From Flaccisagitta enflata (lineage: Eukaryota > Chaetognatha > Sagittoidea > Aphragmophora), in the NCBI GenBank assembly GCA_965153355.1, contig OZ231127.1, forward strand, positions 40,548,001-40,612,000: a stretch of 64,000 bases of DNA, given 5' to 3'. The notes beneath the pieces were generated by a model. That model saw only the letters and a program-made list of their open reading frames with translations, ran no database searches and had not been told where the DNA came from. The position numbers and the translations under genes were made by a program. Each line of letters begins with the position of its first letter. Position 1 is the stretch's first letter. Shown piece by piece: positions 23,356 through 35,577 of the stretch.

Positions 23356-23461
23356 CTGAGTGAAGATGGATGAAGCGAATGAAGCACTGACAGTAATGGG
23401 TAGACATTCCTTGCATGCACTAGGTAGGATCTAATTTGAGTATCGTTTTAGGTAACAACTA

Positions 23462-23563
23462 ACGCGGGATTACAATATCGTCGCGGGCAGGTGAGCAGGG
23501 GCGGACTATCCCCATCCCCTTACAATCCCCCACCTCCTTACAAAAAAGCGCGCGCGCGCACAC

Positions 23564-23635
<72 letters not shown>

Positions 23636-23720
23636 ACACTCACACGTGCCATCTAAAGCGTTTTCACCCATTCAAACTCGAGCGTGACTTACGGACAGAC
23701 GGGTGGATGGATCAAATGGC
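23462..23720 (-). mobile_element. HT-1 remnant containing (CA)n
   Basis: ATTACAATATCGTCGCGGGC and GGTGAGCAGGGGC, then (CA)n at 23556-23646, then ACTCGAGCGTGACTTACGGA. The hairpin end is missing. Confidence 0.6.
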
Positions 23721-23735
23721 ATTACCCTAAGATAG

Positions 23736-23933
<198 letters not shown>

Positions 23934-23974
23934 AAAAAGAAAAGAATACTTGCTCTTACGATGGACCAGCTCAT

Positions 23975-24549
23975 AGCGCAATCTATGGTAGAAAACCGTG
24001 ACATTATTCCCCTGGGGAAAATCCCCAATGTCCCCGGTAAAAAATGATTTAAGTCTGGAAATCCCCGGTTACATCCTTCTTTGAGTTTGTCAAAAAAATG
24101 TTTAAGGAAATACAAGGGGGTTTCCCCCCGGGATGTCCCCCGGGGATGTCCCTCGGGGATGTCCCCCGGGGATATCCCTCGGGGATGTTTCTCGGGGATG
24201 TCCCTCGGGGATGTCCCTCGGGGATGTCCCTCGGGGATGTCCCCTGTTGAATTAGGTTATGCTCAATCAATTCTGTAAGTAAAAATCAAAAATCAAATTT
24301 CAACGGGGAATTCCCCAGGAGATTTCCCTGGGGATTCCCCAAGAGAATTCCTTATTGAAACCTAACTGAATTCTAGCTACAAAACTGAAAGGAGGATATC
24401 CCCGGGGAACATCCCCTTTTCAATCCCCAAATCATTTCTTTCACAAACTTAAATTAAAGGTGGATATAACCGAGGATTTCCAGACTAATTATTTTCTTGA
24501 GGTTATTTGGGCTTTTCCCCCGGGGAATAATATCACTACAGATTGCGCT
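23975..24549. mobile_element. Foldback element with central 13-bp array
   Basis: Arms run inward from AGCGCAATCT (left) and GATTGCGCT (right) and share ATTATTCCCC, AGTCTGGAAATCC and related segments. The centre (24121-24245) is about nine copies of GGGGATGTCCCTC. Confidence 0.75.
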
Positions 24550-24654
24550 GTGCAGCTCTTCCTGGGAATCCATTTACTGTGAGGATGGTTCTATTTGAGA
24601 AAGCGACAGTATTTCTTATCGGTATCCTTGCTTCACATGTCGAAAAGAAAAAAA

Positions 24655-24781
24655 ACAAGGCCAAGTAGGCCCATAAGGTGCGACGTGTGGATCTTCGAAC
24701 GAAAGAGTTACCCGACCGACAGACAGACAGACCGACCGACGGACACAGCCAGTTATGTAGGTGCTTTGTCGCACCTAAAAA
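24655..24781 (-). mobile_element. HT-4 element, full length
   Basis: Reversed: TTTTTAGGTGCGACAAAGCA CCT, GGCTGTGTCCGTCGGTCGG, then CGTCGCACCTTATGGGCCTA CTTGGCCTTGTT. At 127 bp it is among the shortest complete copies. Confidence 0.9.
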
Positions 24782-24963
24782 CATGCGCGATGGCCTATCT
24801 AGACGTGTGTATGGAATCGAATGCGTTACCCGACCGATCGAACGAACTGATAGCCTTAAACATATTGAAGGACCTAGATATAGAGGTGTTTTGAAAGGAT
24901 ACGAGAGAAGAAAAAATCTACTAAGTGTAAGCCGAAAATCTAAGGCAACTTTCTCTCGCCCGA

Positions 24964-25250
24964 TTTTTAGATGCGTCCTCTCATCTCTATAATAGGCTGT
25001 GTCCGTCGGTTGGTTGGTTGGTCGGTCGGTCGGGTGGTCGGTCGGTTGGTAAAGCATTCACTAGAAACATCAAAATCAAGCATTTTTTCATCAGAAATGT
25101 GGTTCTAATCCATTAAAAGAAGCATACATCAAGTAATCTATTCATTAAATTGTCTATTCATTCACAAATGACTATCATTCATAACAAAACATTTATTAAT
25201 AAAAAATATTCATTCAAAGAGGACGCATCGTTGGCCTACTTGGCCTTGTT
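24964..25250 (+). mobile_element. HT-3/4 element, full length
   Basis: TTTTTAGATGCGTCCTCTCA TCT start, GGCTGTGTCCGTCGG array, 3' GAGGACGCATCGTTGGCCTA CTTGGCCTTGTT. Confidence 0.9.
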
Positions 25251-25732
25251 ACTATCCAACGACCAGTGATAATGCCTTAAACATATTCAAGGAAAGAAAT
25301 ATAGAAAAGTTGTGAAAGGAATACGAGAGCAAGAAAAAAGCACAGAAGTTAATTTTTATGGCTCTGTTATGGCTCAAGTCACAGCTTTAAAGGTTGAAAA
25401 AGGGAAAACAAAGTACTGGAGTATAGAAGGGCAAGGACAACGAGGAGTTGGGACGCCAGCATAACATTACCGCTAGACCCCGCAATAACGTATGCCTATA
25501 GATTTTATCTGTTAAAGGAGGATTTCCGTAATCGCAAATGTAAGGAATTAAAACGAATGATAATTAGGGACCAGGCTTTTAAATCCATTTTAAGCGGATT
25601 TCTGTTTCTCTTGGCTCCCAAGCGACATCAACACAAAAAAAAATTGTTCATCCGGTCATGGCAGTATCTTTGTTTGGTGCCTTTGATCAGTTGCAGTGTA
25701 GCACATATTTCGAATGCTACCAACTTTCCTTC
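25251..25732. other. No gene recognised
   Basis: Unique-looking AT-rich sequence, no splice-bounded coding segment seen. Confidence 0.5.
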
Positions 25733-25995
25733 TTTTTAGAGGCGTCCTCGCACCTCTTTAAGAGGGTGTGTCCCTTGTTCCATCCGTCCCTTGGTCCCTT
25801 GGTAGGTATTGCGAAATTTTCTAAATGTGATTTTTAAAGTTTTCTCTTCATTTCTTAACTGCCTTGCTTCTTCATGTCATGATTGGTTTCTCTTGATGTC
25901 TCTTGATGTCTCTTCATGTCTTTTCATGCCTCGTCATGTAATTAATATCTTACATGTAAAGAGGACACATCTATTGGACATCTCTTGGCCTTGTT
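25733..25995 (+). mobile_element. HT-3 element, full length
   Basis: TTTTTAGAGGCGTCCTCGCA CCTCT, GAGGGTGTGTCCCTTG, interior TGTCTCTTGATGTC repeats, 3' AGAGGACACATCTATTGGAC ATCTCTTGGCCTTGTT. Confidence 0.85.
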
Positions 25996-26319
25996 AAGGT
26001 GTGCCAAAGCTAGCCATCGCGTTGGTAGTGTTGGTAGTTTTTTTGTTTTGTTTTTATGATTTTGATACTAATTCTTATAGTTTAAACAAAAGTCTTCATA
26101 TCTGTATAAAAGGGTTTCTGATAATTACTTCTTTAACCAAAAAAGTTAGGGGTCATAGCCTAAGATTGTATTTGTATGTATATGAGTGAAAGCATATACT
26201 GTGCAGAGATAAAGTAACTTTTGAAATTTTAGACAAGTAATCTTTGAACTATATTTTTCATATTTTTCAATTTTTGTTGCACATGTCATAACCTCCATAT
26301 TCCGGTAATTATCTGGAAG

Positions 26320-26545
26320 TTTTAGTCGAGTGCACGGGACTCTACACGCAGCTTAGTCCGTCTGTCGGTCTTTTGGTCCGTCATACTTATCCTTTTTTTG
26401 TCAATTTTTTTCTTTCAGTCATTTTAAGTTATTTAAGAGTATACTAAGTCAATCTAAGTCATTCTTAGTATTTTTAAGTCATTCTAAATCTAAGTCAGAA
26501 ATTATGGGAGTCTCGCACGTGACTTATAGGTGTTTGCCTTGTTTC
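26320..26545 (+). mobile_element. HT-5 element
   Basis: TTTTAGTCGAGTGCACGGGA CT start, AAGTCATTCTAAGTC-type interior, 3' TCGCACGTGACTTATAGGTG TTTGCCTTGTT. Confidence 0.8.
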
Positions 26546-27512
26546 CTAAGAAACAAAATCGGAGATGTGATTGAATGCCGTTCACCTCATCGATTTTCTC
26601 CCTGCGGCTCATTGCGGCTTGCCTTTCAAAGGTTGACTTTTCATATGTAAATTAGTCTGATCGACTAATTTGCAATTACAAAAGCACATGATTCTGAGTG
26701 ACTTTGAATTTCATAAAATTTCAGGTAACGTTGGTAGATGTTGTTTGGAAGCTATAGTCTGAATTTCAATCCAAATTTCGCATTTCCAAGGGAGGAAAAT
26801 GATGGTTTGAATGAAAACAATAATAAAAGGCCACTTGATATTGAATTAACCGCAATTAACCCTATTTGCTAACATCCCTTCGAGAAAAAATCACTCTACA
26901 AGATCAATATGAGTGCATCACAACAACAAAAATAATAAAAGATGTTTTTTTAAATTATTGACTACCAACTACCTAAGCACCTCTATGAAGTCATGCGCGT
27001 CAGTCTATGTGTTGGTTCATTGGCCCATCCGTCTCGCCACAGGGCGCGACTTTCTGTTTACTACGCTTTGTGTCTGCACCTGTTCTTTCTTGATTTTCGA
27101 CGATGCATCTGCCACAAGAGGCGTCGCTTTCCGCCGTCTGCCTTCGAGTCCCAGATTCAACGTCTAATTTTTCCATCTTCATTTTGAAGTTTACAATTTT
27201 TCATCGGTTTTTGTCATTAATTGAAGTTATGTTCCCTGAGTGTTATGGTAGATCTTTGCTGGTCCGGGCAGATTGTTGAACTGATGATGTACGTTAACGC
27301 TTTGAAGGAAGGACGGGTGTCAACATGGTGTTGTCAATTTTACTGATAAATTAGAATACACAAAAGGTTGATCTTAAACTAGTATCATAAAGGTATAAGA
27401 ACCATCTGAAAAATATCCAGACCACGCCAAGGTATGTAGCGCGATTTGCTTAGGAGCAGTATGAGCGTGATAGAAGCATCTCTGCACATGCTATTAATGT
27501 GTTTATACAACG
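26546..27512. other. No gene recognised
   Basis: Holds a small hairpin AAATTAGTC/GACTAATTT (26650-26672) and a weak HT-4-like start near 26975 (AAGCACCTCTATGAAG). Nothing else can be supported. Confidence 0.45.
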
Positions 27513-28271
27513 TACCATCTTGCTCAAAAATATCGTCTCAGTAAAACAAAACAGTTATTCATTGTTTTAAATTCTTGTACTAAATGGTATTTTTCTGTAT
27601 AAATATTTAGTTTAAGCTCTTATGGTACTAAATATTCTTTGTATTTATTTGGGAAGACATAGATGAAGGATTTTCAAACTATTTTGTAGAAACAGTCTAT
27701 TGACTTTTCTCGCAGTTTTTTTAGTCGCGGACTAGCGACTATAAGAGGCTTTGTCCGTCCGTCCGTTGGTTGGTTGGTTGGTCCGTGGTGATCGAGTCAA
27801 AAGGTGGAAAAACACGCATTTCTTCCCCAGCCCACCCGTCCGCGACTGCTATTGGCCGTGTATCCGGCCTTGTTCTGTGGCACTTTCAGACCATATTTAT
27901 TCATTTTGGTATAAAATTAAAACGGTTTGAACTAGAAAAATCTGGTTGGCGGCATTTGACAGATTTTTTAAAGCTTTTTATAATGGTCACCGATTTTCAT
28001 ATGATTTTATAACAATAAGCCAAAAAAAAAGTAAACAGGTTTACATTTTTATTTTTATTTTCTTGCATATTTTTTGCCTTTTGTTGATATGAACATTTTC
28101 ACTCTTTTGGCTCTAAAATCTAAACAAATTGTGCTACTGAGCTCTGCTTGGCGGCAATTTAAAGATTCTTTTTTTCTCTTTCCAAAGGTCACAGATTTTA
28201 GTATGGTTTATTAAGTGGTTTAATCACAAAAAGGCCATATAGGTGAGACGATATTTTTGAGCAAGATGGTA
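27513..28271. mobile_element. TIR element with nested HT element
   Basis: Ends TACCATCTTGCTCAAAAATA and its inverted match GATATTTTTGAGCAAGATGG TA (about 28 bp with TCGTCTCA). Non-coding. Shares its inverted-repeat consensus with 28488-28720. Confidence 0.85.
27716..27874 (+). mobile_element. HT element, AGTCGCGGAC subtype
   Basis: TTTTTTAGTCGCGGACTAGC GACT start; 3' GTCCGCGACTGCTATTGGCC GTGTATCCGGCCTTGTT. A hybrid between HT-1 body and HT-2 arm that keeps all three matching segments. Confidence 0.9.
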
Positions 28272-28487
28272 GTTTCTTTTGAGTTTGCAAATGAAAGTTG
28301 CGGAATTGACTTCGGAAGAAATTTTTTAAGGCAAAAAATCGTCCAAAGGATGCATCTTTATCTTTGAGGCAAAAGACATGGTGAGATATGAAACAACAAT
28401 GCTCATAAGCGGAGTTTGGTAGAACAAAACCAAGATGTCAATCTAGGTGCGCCCGGTGGCTCATCAAAGGTAAGCGTGACAGACAGA

Positions 28488-28720
28488 CTACCATCTAGCT
28501 CATAAATATACGGACGCTTGAAAAGTAGCATCAACTTTAGAGAGGTGCTGCCTTTAAAGAAATTGAGTTACTGAAACCAGATTAGGCTTATTTCAAAGAG
28601 TTGTTTAAAAACTTTCAAATGCGACCAATCTGGGGTCAGTAACTTATTTTGCTTTGGCGCAGCACCTTTCTCAAGTTGATGCTCATTTTCAGGTGTCCGT
28701 ATATCTATGAGCTAGGTAGT
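28488..28720. mobile_element. Foldback MITE, 233 bp
   Basis: CTACCATCTAGCTCATAAAT ... GTGCTGC arms of ~60 bp are repeated inverted (GCAGCACC ... ATCTATGAGCTAGGTAG). Confidence 0.85.
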
Positions 28721-28856
28721 AACAAACCAACCGATAGAAACACACACCTTAAAATATGTCATGGATCTACTTGCCAACTGTACATTTGGCATCACTGCTC
28801 AGGCACAGATGCCTCCCATACCACTATATGTCTATGAAGCGGGCGTGTATCCAGCC

Positions 28857-29124
28857 TTTTTTTTTGGCTGGTTATGTGACTGTAAAAGAGGGTGTCTCTT
28901 GGTAGTTGATTAGTAGTTAATTAATCTGTAACCCTAGTATTTGGATGGCAGGAAATCGACTGAAATAGTGAATTTGAGCAGCACGGGCCCTGCCCAGCCA
29001 GATTACAACCCCTGCCTTACCTCAAACTGCCCCAGCCCACCCGCATTGCTGCCCCTGCTCACTCACATTACTGCCCCTGCCCATCCGCCAGCGACTACTT
29101 ATTGGCCATGTATCCGGCATTGTT
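28857..29124 (+). mobile_element. Degenerate HT element
   Basis: Start TTTTTGGCTGGTTATGTGAC T is decayed, but CCCCTGCCCATCCGCCAGCG ACTACTTATTGGCCATGTAT CCGGCATTGTT is clear. Confidence 0.65.
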
Positions 29125-29132
29125 ATTGGTTA

Positions 29133-30525
29133 CACTACCTTAAATTACGTTGGTTTTTTCTTTGTTGCTTTCGAGATAATTATTGGGTGTGTTAGTTCAT
29201 CTCACTAATGTCACTTTGAAAAAAAAGGGAAAAAACGAATGACAAAAAAAGAAAAGAAAACTCTCAAAAGCGTGAATGGGAATTCTTTATTTGATGTATG
29301 CAGATTTGAGCCGGTGTCCTGTCACTTAATATGTGCGAGGTGGATTCAAAAAAATCCTTAAGTAAACCTCGTTTTTTCACCCTCTCATTCATAATTGCTT
29401 TCTATTGTGAGTCTTCAGCTAATGCGAACTCCACGGATTTAGCGATGATCTTAGCTACATCGTCTTTTAATCGGACTGACTTATTGTTAACCTTAATAGC
29501 TTGAAAACTATTGGTCAAAGTGTACTTAATTTTTGGTGCACATGTTAGTTATATGCTACTACTTATTAAACAAGCTTTGTGCATGCACTTGGGTGTTGAA
29601 CGTTTTGGAGCTATGAAGGTTCTTTTATAAGTCAATCCGATCTATGTCTTGCTCCATTTTAAATAATCATCAATGATGTCCAATTGTCCATCCAAAATAA
29701 ATTGTGATGGGAATTTCCATTGCTCTGCCTACTGTGACAATCTTTGCATTAATGAATGAATCTACTTACGAAGACAGTCAAAAGTATGCAAAAGCAAGTG
29801 ATTGCATTGTAAATACCCTTTCCGAGTCAATGAAAGTCGGATCTGACGTTCTTCCAGAAGGGTCCCCTAACAATAGATCATGTTTTATCGGCTTTCTTGG
29901 TGAAATTATACCGAATTCCTAAAAAATCTCTACACCTTAACCCCGCTCCAGCGAACCCACTTTTAGCGGAAATCCCCCAATTACAGTTGCTAATTCTTTC
30001 CTATGACTATTTATTTTTTATATTTACTAAAACAATATTTCATCAGTAAAACAAATTTGTTGGTCCGTTAAGAGTGGGGTCTTGCTGTAATAAGACTAAA
30101 AATGAAAGAAAGTTTCATGGAACGAAATTTTCTTAAATAGGGTCGCTTTCTTACAGCATAGGTCTGAAATGCTTTCCTTTGAGGCTGCGCCAAGGATAAA
30201 CGTCGGTCCTAAAACTGAGTAAAAGGAAAATGTTAAATCATAATTTCTGTTTAAATGTTTTCTGAAGAGAGAGTGAAAACGTGCAAAATTACGATTCTTT
30301 GCGTTCTGAGCTTTTTTTTCGTATTGACTTGTGCAACAAAAATGTTGAAAAAACAAGAAAAAAAGAATTTTAAATGTCGGAAGAATTTTGAGCCTAAACT
30401 TTGAGGGGGAAAAAGGGGGGACTTCAAATGGAAATGAGGCCACTTAGGGACGATGATGCGACCACACTTTTGATAGCGCTATGCAAGCAAATCACGTGAT
30501 TCACGTTTGAGAGTTTTTAAGTCAG
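29133..30525. other. No host gene recognised; possible TE relics
   Basis: Minus 29409-29555 stays open for ~48 codons ending LKDDVAKIIAKSVEFALAED and a stop, which looks coding-like but is unrecognised. 29935-30090 has TTAACCCCGCTCCAGCGAAC CC answered by GGTCCGTTAAGAGTGGGGTC, probably a decayed MITE. Confidence 0.35.
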
Positions 30526-30685
30526 TTTTTAGTCGCGTGCTACGCGATTCTACACCCCGCTTTGTCCGTCCGTCGGTCACATTTTACTTTTTTTATCATT
30601 TTTATTTTTCACCTCACTGCTCCTGCCCAAATATGGCCCTTGCCCACCCGCACGCAACTTCGGTAGCCGTGTATCCGGCCTTGTT
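30526..30685 (+). mobile_element. HT-2 element, full length
   Basis: TTTTTAGTCGCGTGCTACGC GATTCTACACCCCGC to GGTAGCCGTGTATCCGGCCT TGTT. TTTTTAAGTC is present near both ends and could be a target duplication. Confidence 0.9.
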
Positions 30686-31102
30686 ATTTTTTAAGTCTGC
30701 CGGACAACTTAGCTAAGCGTGGAAATGGATGTATAGTTAACACAGTCGTAGACTTGGGCCATGCACGCAATGGATCTGCCAAGAGGGAGGGATTGCAGAA
30801 ACTCTCTTAGTCTCTTTGCATTGTCCGTCGGTTAAACAGTCACTTTGGCCATTCATGAGCTTCACTGCGGCTGCCAAAAAGTAATGGAAATGAGTCATTT
30901 AATTGAAGTCGTCGTTGGTCTCTTTGAATCAATATGTTTAAGTCGGGCGCTTTCACTATCTGCGACTCTCTGTAGGGGGGGAGTCCGCCGGTAGGTGGGA
31001 AGGTAGGTCACATAAATGATATAACGCTTTTGTACTTTCGACAGCGAAAAAGTAAGGTCGAAATTCGACAATGCGCCCTCCTTGTTATGCTTGTTTAAAA
31101 CT

Positions 31103-31770
<668 letters not shown>

Positions 31771-32043
31771 AACACACACTGAAAGAGACAGAGAGACAAA
31801 CAGACAGACAAAAACAGACGGAGAGGGAGAATGATGTATACAGACAGACAGCCCGAAGGAATAGCTCCAAAAATGACGCGGAACGACGGAGAGATTCTTT
31901 AGTAAGTCAGACCGAAGTCAAGATTGAAACTAAAAAAAACGCCTGGCCAAAAATAGCTGGGGCTGACCAAAAATAGTCAGGGAGACATGACGATTGACGA
32001 CCAAGTCGCGTCGTGGATTAAGATAAACCTGGCTTGCGCCTAA

Positions 32044-32152
32044 AAAACAAGGCCGGATATACGGCAACCTTGATAACGTGCAAGAGAAGTGATGTTGGAT
32101 CGACTGAAAAATGAGATTTTTAAAAAGAGTCGTTAAGTACGCAACTAGAAAT
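32044..32152 (-). mobile_element. HT remnant
   Basis: AACAAGGCCGGATATACGGC at one end and a decayed GTCGTTAAGTACGCAACTAG at the other. Confidence 0.6.
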
Positions 32153-32162
32153 TACACTCCTT

Positions 32163-32380
32163 ATTTCTAGTTGCAGACACGCAACTCTAGAAGAGACTTT
32201 GTCCGTCCATTCGGTCCGTTGGTCCGTCCGTAATGCACGCGTCGAAAGTTTTAGAAACGCGCATTTCAATGTCTGTGTATGTGTGGAGGGGGGTGTTGAG
32301 GGGAAGTTGGAGTGAAGCTGAGGGTTGGATGCCCCTGCCCACCCGTCCGTAACGATATTGTGACCCCGTTGTCTTTTTTT
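32163..32380 (+). mobile_element. HT-1 element, GTGACCCC 3' subtype
   Basis: TTTCTAGTTGCAGACACGCA ACT start, GGTTGGATGCCCCTGCCCAC CCGTCCGTAACGATATTGTG ACCCCGTTGTC end instead of the CCGGCC end. Confidence 0.8.
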
Positions 32381-32484
32381 CTGCTACAAAAGAAGCAGAG
32401 ATAGCCCTAGTAAAATAACTACGACTTCCTCAATTTTGAAGCGATTTCAAGGTCTGATGTTCTAATAAAGTAGGTTCTTTTGAA

Positions 32485-32684
32485 AACAAGGACGGATACA
32501 CGGCTACCTCAGTTGCGTGCAGGTGGGCAGGAGCTGTCTTTGAGGTCACCAGAGTATTTGGGCAGGAGCAGTGAGGCGAAAGACCGCAAAAACTTAAAAA
32601 AGTAAAACATGATGGGCCAACCGACGGACGTACATTGTACGTCGTACAAAGCGGGGTGCAGAGTCGCGAAGCACGCCATTAACA
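32485..32684 (-). mobile_element. HT-2 element
   Basis: AACAAGGACGGATACACGGC TACCTCAGTTGCGTGC to GAGTCGCGAAGCACGCCATT AACAA, slightly decayed. Confidence 0.8.
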
Positions 32685-32697
32685 AAGAGAGGAAACT

Positions 32698-32916
32698 AAC
32701 AAGGCCGGGTACACGGCTACCCCAGTCGCGTGCGGTTGGGCAGGCGCAGCGGTCGTATTTGAGGTCACCTGATCATTTGGGCAGGAGCATTAAGGGCAGA
32801 CACCACAAAACCCCTGAAATAATAAAGAGTGACGGACAGAGGGACGCGCCAATGGATGAACGGACGGACGGATGGACCGTCAAAGCTGGGTGTAGAGTCG
32901 CGTAGCACGCGACTTA
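32698..32916 (-). mobile_element. HT-2 element
   Basis: AACAAGGCCGGGTACACGGC TACCCCAGTCGCGTGC to GAGTCGCGTAGCACGCGACT TAA. Confidence 0.85.
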
Positions 32917-33316
32917 ATGAATAAAAGTTAAAGCCAGGTTGCCGTTAAAACCTTAACGCAGTTGAGTGCCAGTCAAGTGTTCACGCTGTAAAAGTTGGTT
33001 AGGCAAGTTGGAACCAAGTTAAATTCGGTTATCTCTCTTTTAATGGATCCAAAAATTCTTTAAGTATGGTGATATCAACAATAAAGAGGGCAGGAAGAAA
33101 TTTGAACGCCTGATCGGAACAAATTGTAATTATCTTTTTTTAATTGAATCTATGTAGACTTAGTTTAATTCATATTAACATTTTTGTCCATGTTAATTTA
33201 TGCTGTGGTAAAAAAAAACAAAAATATCTTATCTAAAACTATGATGGATGAATCTGCCTGCTCACCTTATTGTAGAAATCCCTCTTTTAGGCGCCCTGGG
33301 CGCTTGCAAAGAGAAA

Positions 33317-33904
33317 AACAAGGCCAAGAGATGTCCAATAGATGCGTCCTCTTTAACTGTACGATATTAAGATACCAATTTTTAAGATATAAAGATATTA
33401 AGATATAATTATATGAAGACATAAAGATACTGAGAATGAGATAAAGAGAAATATATAAACTGATTCCACCCTCTCCCCCTCCTTACTCTGTCCTCCACAC
33501 CTCCTCCCCCCATCCCCCTTCCCCCACACCTCGTCCTCACAAAGAGACATGAAGGGACTGTAGGAGACACGGAGAGATATGTAGAGACATGAAGAGACAT
33601 GAGGAAATACGAGGAGACATGAGATACTTGAAGAGACATCAAGAGACATAAGAGACATAAGAGACATAAGAGAAATAAGAGAAATGAGTGAAATAAGAGA
33701 CATAAGAAACGTAAAAGACATATAGGAGACATAAAGGAGACAAAAGAGACAAAAGAGACAAAGGAGACATGAGAGAAATGAAGAGAAAACCTTAGAAATC
33801 GCGTTTAGAAATTTTCGCGTGACAGACATTTAGATGGACATTCAGACGGACAGACCGACCAAGGGACACACCCTCTTATAGAGATGCGAGGACGCATCTA
33901 AAAA
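33317..33904 (-). mobile_element. HT-3 element, 588 bp
   Basis: AACAAGGCCAAGAGATGTCC AATAGATGCGTCCTC to AGATGCGAGGACGCATCTAA AAA. The interior C-rich block and GAGACATAA arrays match 17863-18748. Confidence 0.9.
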
Positions 33905-34129
33905 CATGCTATTTTACGAGAAGGAATAATTAAGTAAAAGGTGTCATCTCTGTGTGAGGTGAAAAAAAAACGAATACCAATACGAGGTAGTAGGTGTAGT
34001 GCATTTCAGAGCAAAAACAGCCTAGACTAAAGGAAAATATTTATATTTATCTCTAGTTTTACAAACTTATTGAATAAAATCCAACAGAAACTTGTATCTT
34101 TTAATCTCTTGGTAGAACTAAGTAAAATG

Positions 34130-34283
34130 GTTTTCAGTCGCGAATACACAACTCTACAAGCCACTTTTTTGTCGGTCCGTTCGTCCATCTGTCCATCAGT
34201 TGGTCTGTCTGTTAGTCAAAAAATACTTTTGTGGGGTTTGTCTCTCCTGCTCCGTGACTAAAGTGGCCGTGTATCTGGCCTTG
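34130..34283 (+). mobile_element. Degenerate HT element
   Basis: TTTTCAGTCGCGAATACACA ACTCTACAAG start and AAGTGGCCGTGTATCTGGCC TTG end. Confidence 0.7.
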
Positions 34284-34435
34284 ATGCTTTATCACTACTA
34301 TACTATCAATATTTTGATCAGCAATGCTTCAACTATCACAAATCAAATTTGCATTGAATTTTTCATAGCATATTTTGCCATTTAGGTGCTCAAATACCTT
34401 CATCCAAATTAGGTAATTTTGCATGGACCACACTG

Positions 34436-34727
34436 TTTTTAGTCGCGTGCACGCGACTCTACAACCCGCTATGTCCGTCCGTCGGTCCGTCAGTCTTGCA
34501 GTCCGTCGGTCAAACTTTACATTTTTTGTCATTTTTTGTCATTCTAAGTCAATAAAAGTTTTTTTTAGGTCATCTTAAGTTATATTAAGTCAGTTAAGTT
34601 CTTTTTGGTCAATTTAGTCATTTAATTCATTTAACATCGTTTTATATCTTTTCAAGTCATTTAAGTCATTTTGAGCCATCCTCAGTTATTTATGTCCCGC
34701 ATGCAACTTAAAGGTGTTGGCCTTGTT
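34436..34727 (+). mobile_element. HT-5 element, full length
   Basis: TTTTTAGTCGCGTGCACGCG ACT (perfect palindromic hairpin), AGTCATTTTGAGCCAT-type interior, TGTCCCGCATGCAACTTAAA GGTGTTGGCCTTGTT end. Confidence 0.9.
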
Positions 34728-35384
34728 TTTTATCGACTCGTCGACGCGATGGTACCATCCCAGATTCCGCCTTGACTTCTTTCTGCGAATAGTAAATGTT
34801 TTGCTTATGCTAATGGGAGTTAGGCACTTTTTTATGCCTCTGTTAGTCTAAAAGATCAATAGTCGGAAAAGGTATTTTAAAAGTAGCGTGCAAGGCGTTT
34901 CTACCAACCGCTCTGTTCAACCGGTTTGTCAGTCCACCAGTCATGTTAGCTTTTATAATCATTTACCATTTAAAGATCATCTTAGTCAGAATTAAGTATA
35001 AAAAATCATTTGCAATGTCCTTTGTTTATTTGTGTCTGGTCCTTCAAATACAGTACACAACAACAGATGTCAAGCGACTGACAGTCTTATTATTATAGGC
35101 AGATTTCTATCATTGCCAACATATAAAAAAAAAATGTGACTTGATGGGACCAAAATTTCCCAACTGTTAAAAGCGGATTTCCGTCATTCTTGACTCTTAC
35201 GGCGGGTGTAACAGTATTTTCTTGGTCATTCTTGACTCTTACAGCGGGTGTAACAGTATTTTCTTATTGTTTGAAAAGTCAAAGCACGCGACGTTGTCCT
35301 CTTGTAATTGTACTGTGTTATTTTCCCCCTCGATACTGCAATGTCTAAGAGCCTTGGTAGATTTCCCGTCGCAATTTGTTGATA
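34728..35384. other. No gene recognised
   Basis: Contains a 41-bp tandem duplication at about 35186-35270 (TTCTTGACTCTTAC and GTAACAGTATTTTCTT twice). Confidence 0.5.
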
Positions 35385-35510
35385 ATCATCGATGATTCAG
35401 TGTGAAAACAATGGGGTTGTCTGTGTGTGTGTGTGTGTGGTGTGTGTGTAGAATGGGGGTGTGGATGGGGGTTGTACGTTGTACGCGTACGTCGCTGCCC
35501 ACCCTCCCAC
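35385..35510 (+). mobile_element. HT-1 element, left part, split by a 12.4-kb insertion
   Basis: GTGTGAAAAC, (GT)n, GGGGGTGTGGATGGGGGTTG and GCTGCCCACCCTCCCAC match the GTGACCCC-type HT-1 subfamily. The rest (AACAACATTGTAACC) resumes at 47959. Confidence 0.6.
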
Positions 35511-35577
35511 CAAGCCCGGGCGATACGTATTGGGTATTGTATCGGTTTTACAATATTTACAAGTATTGGGTTTACCC

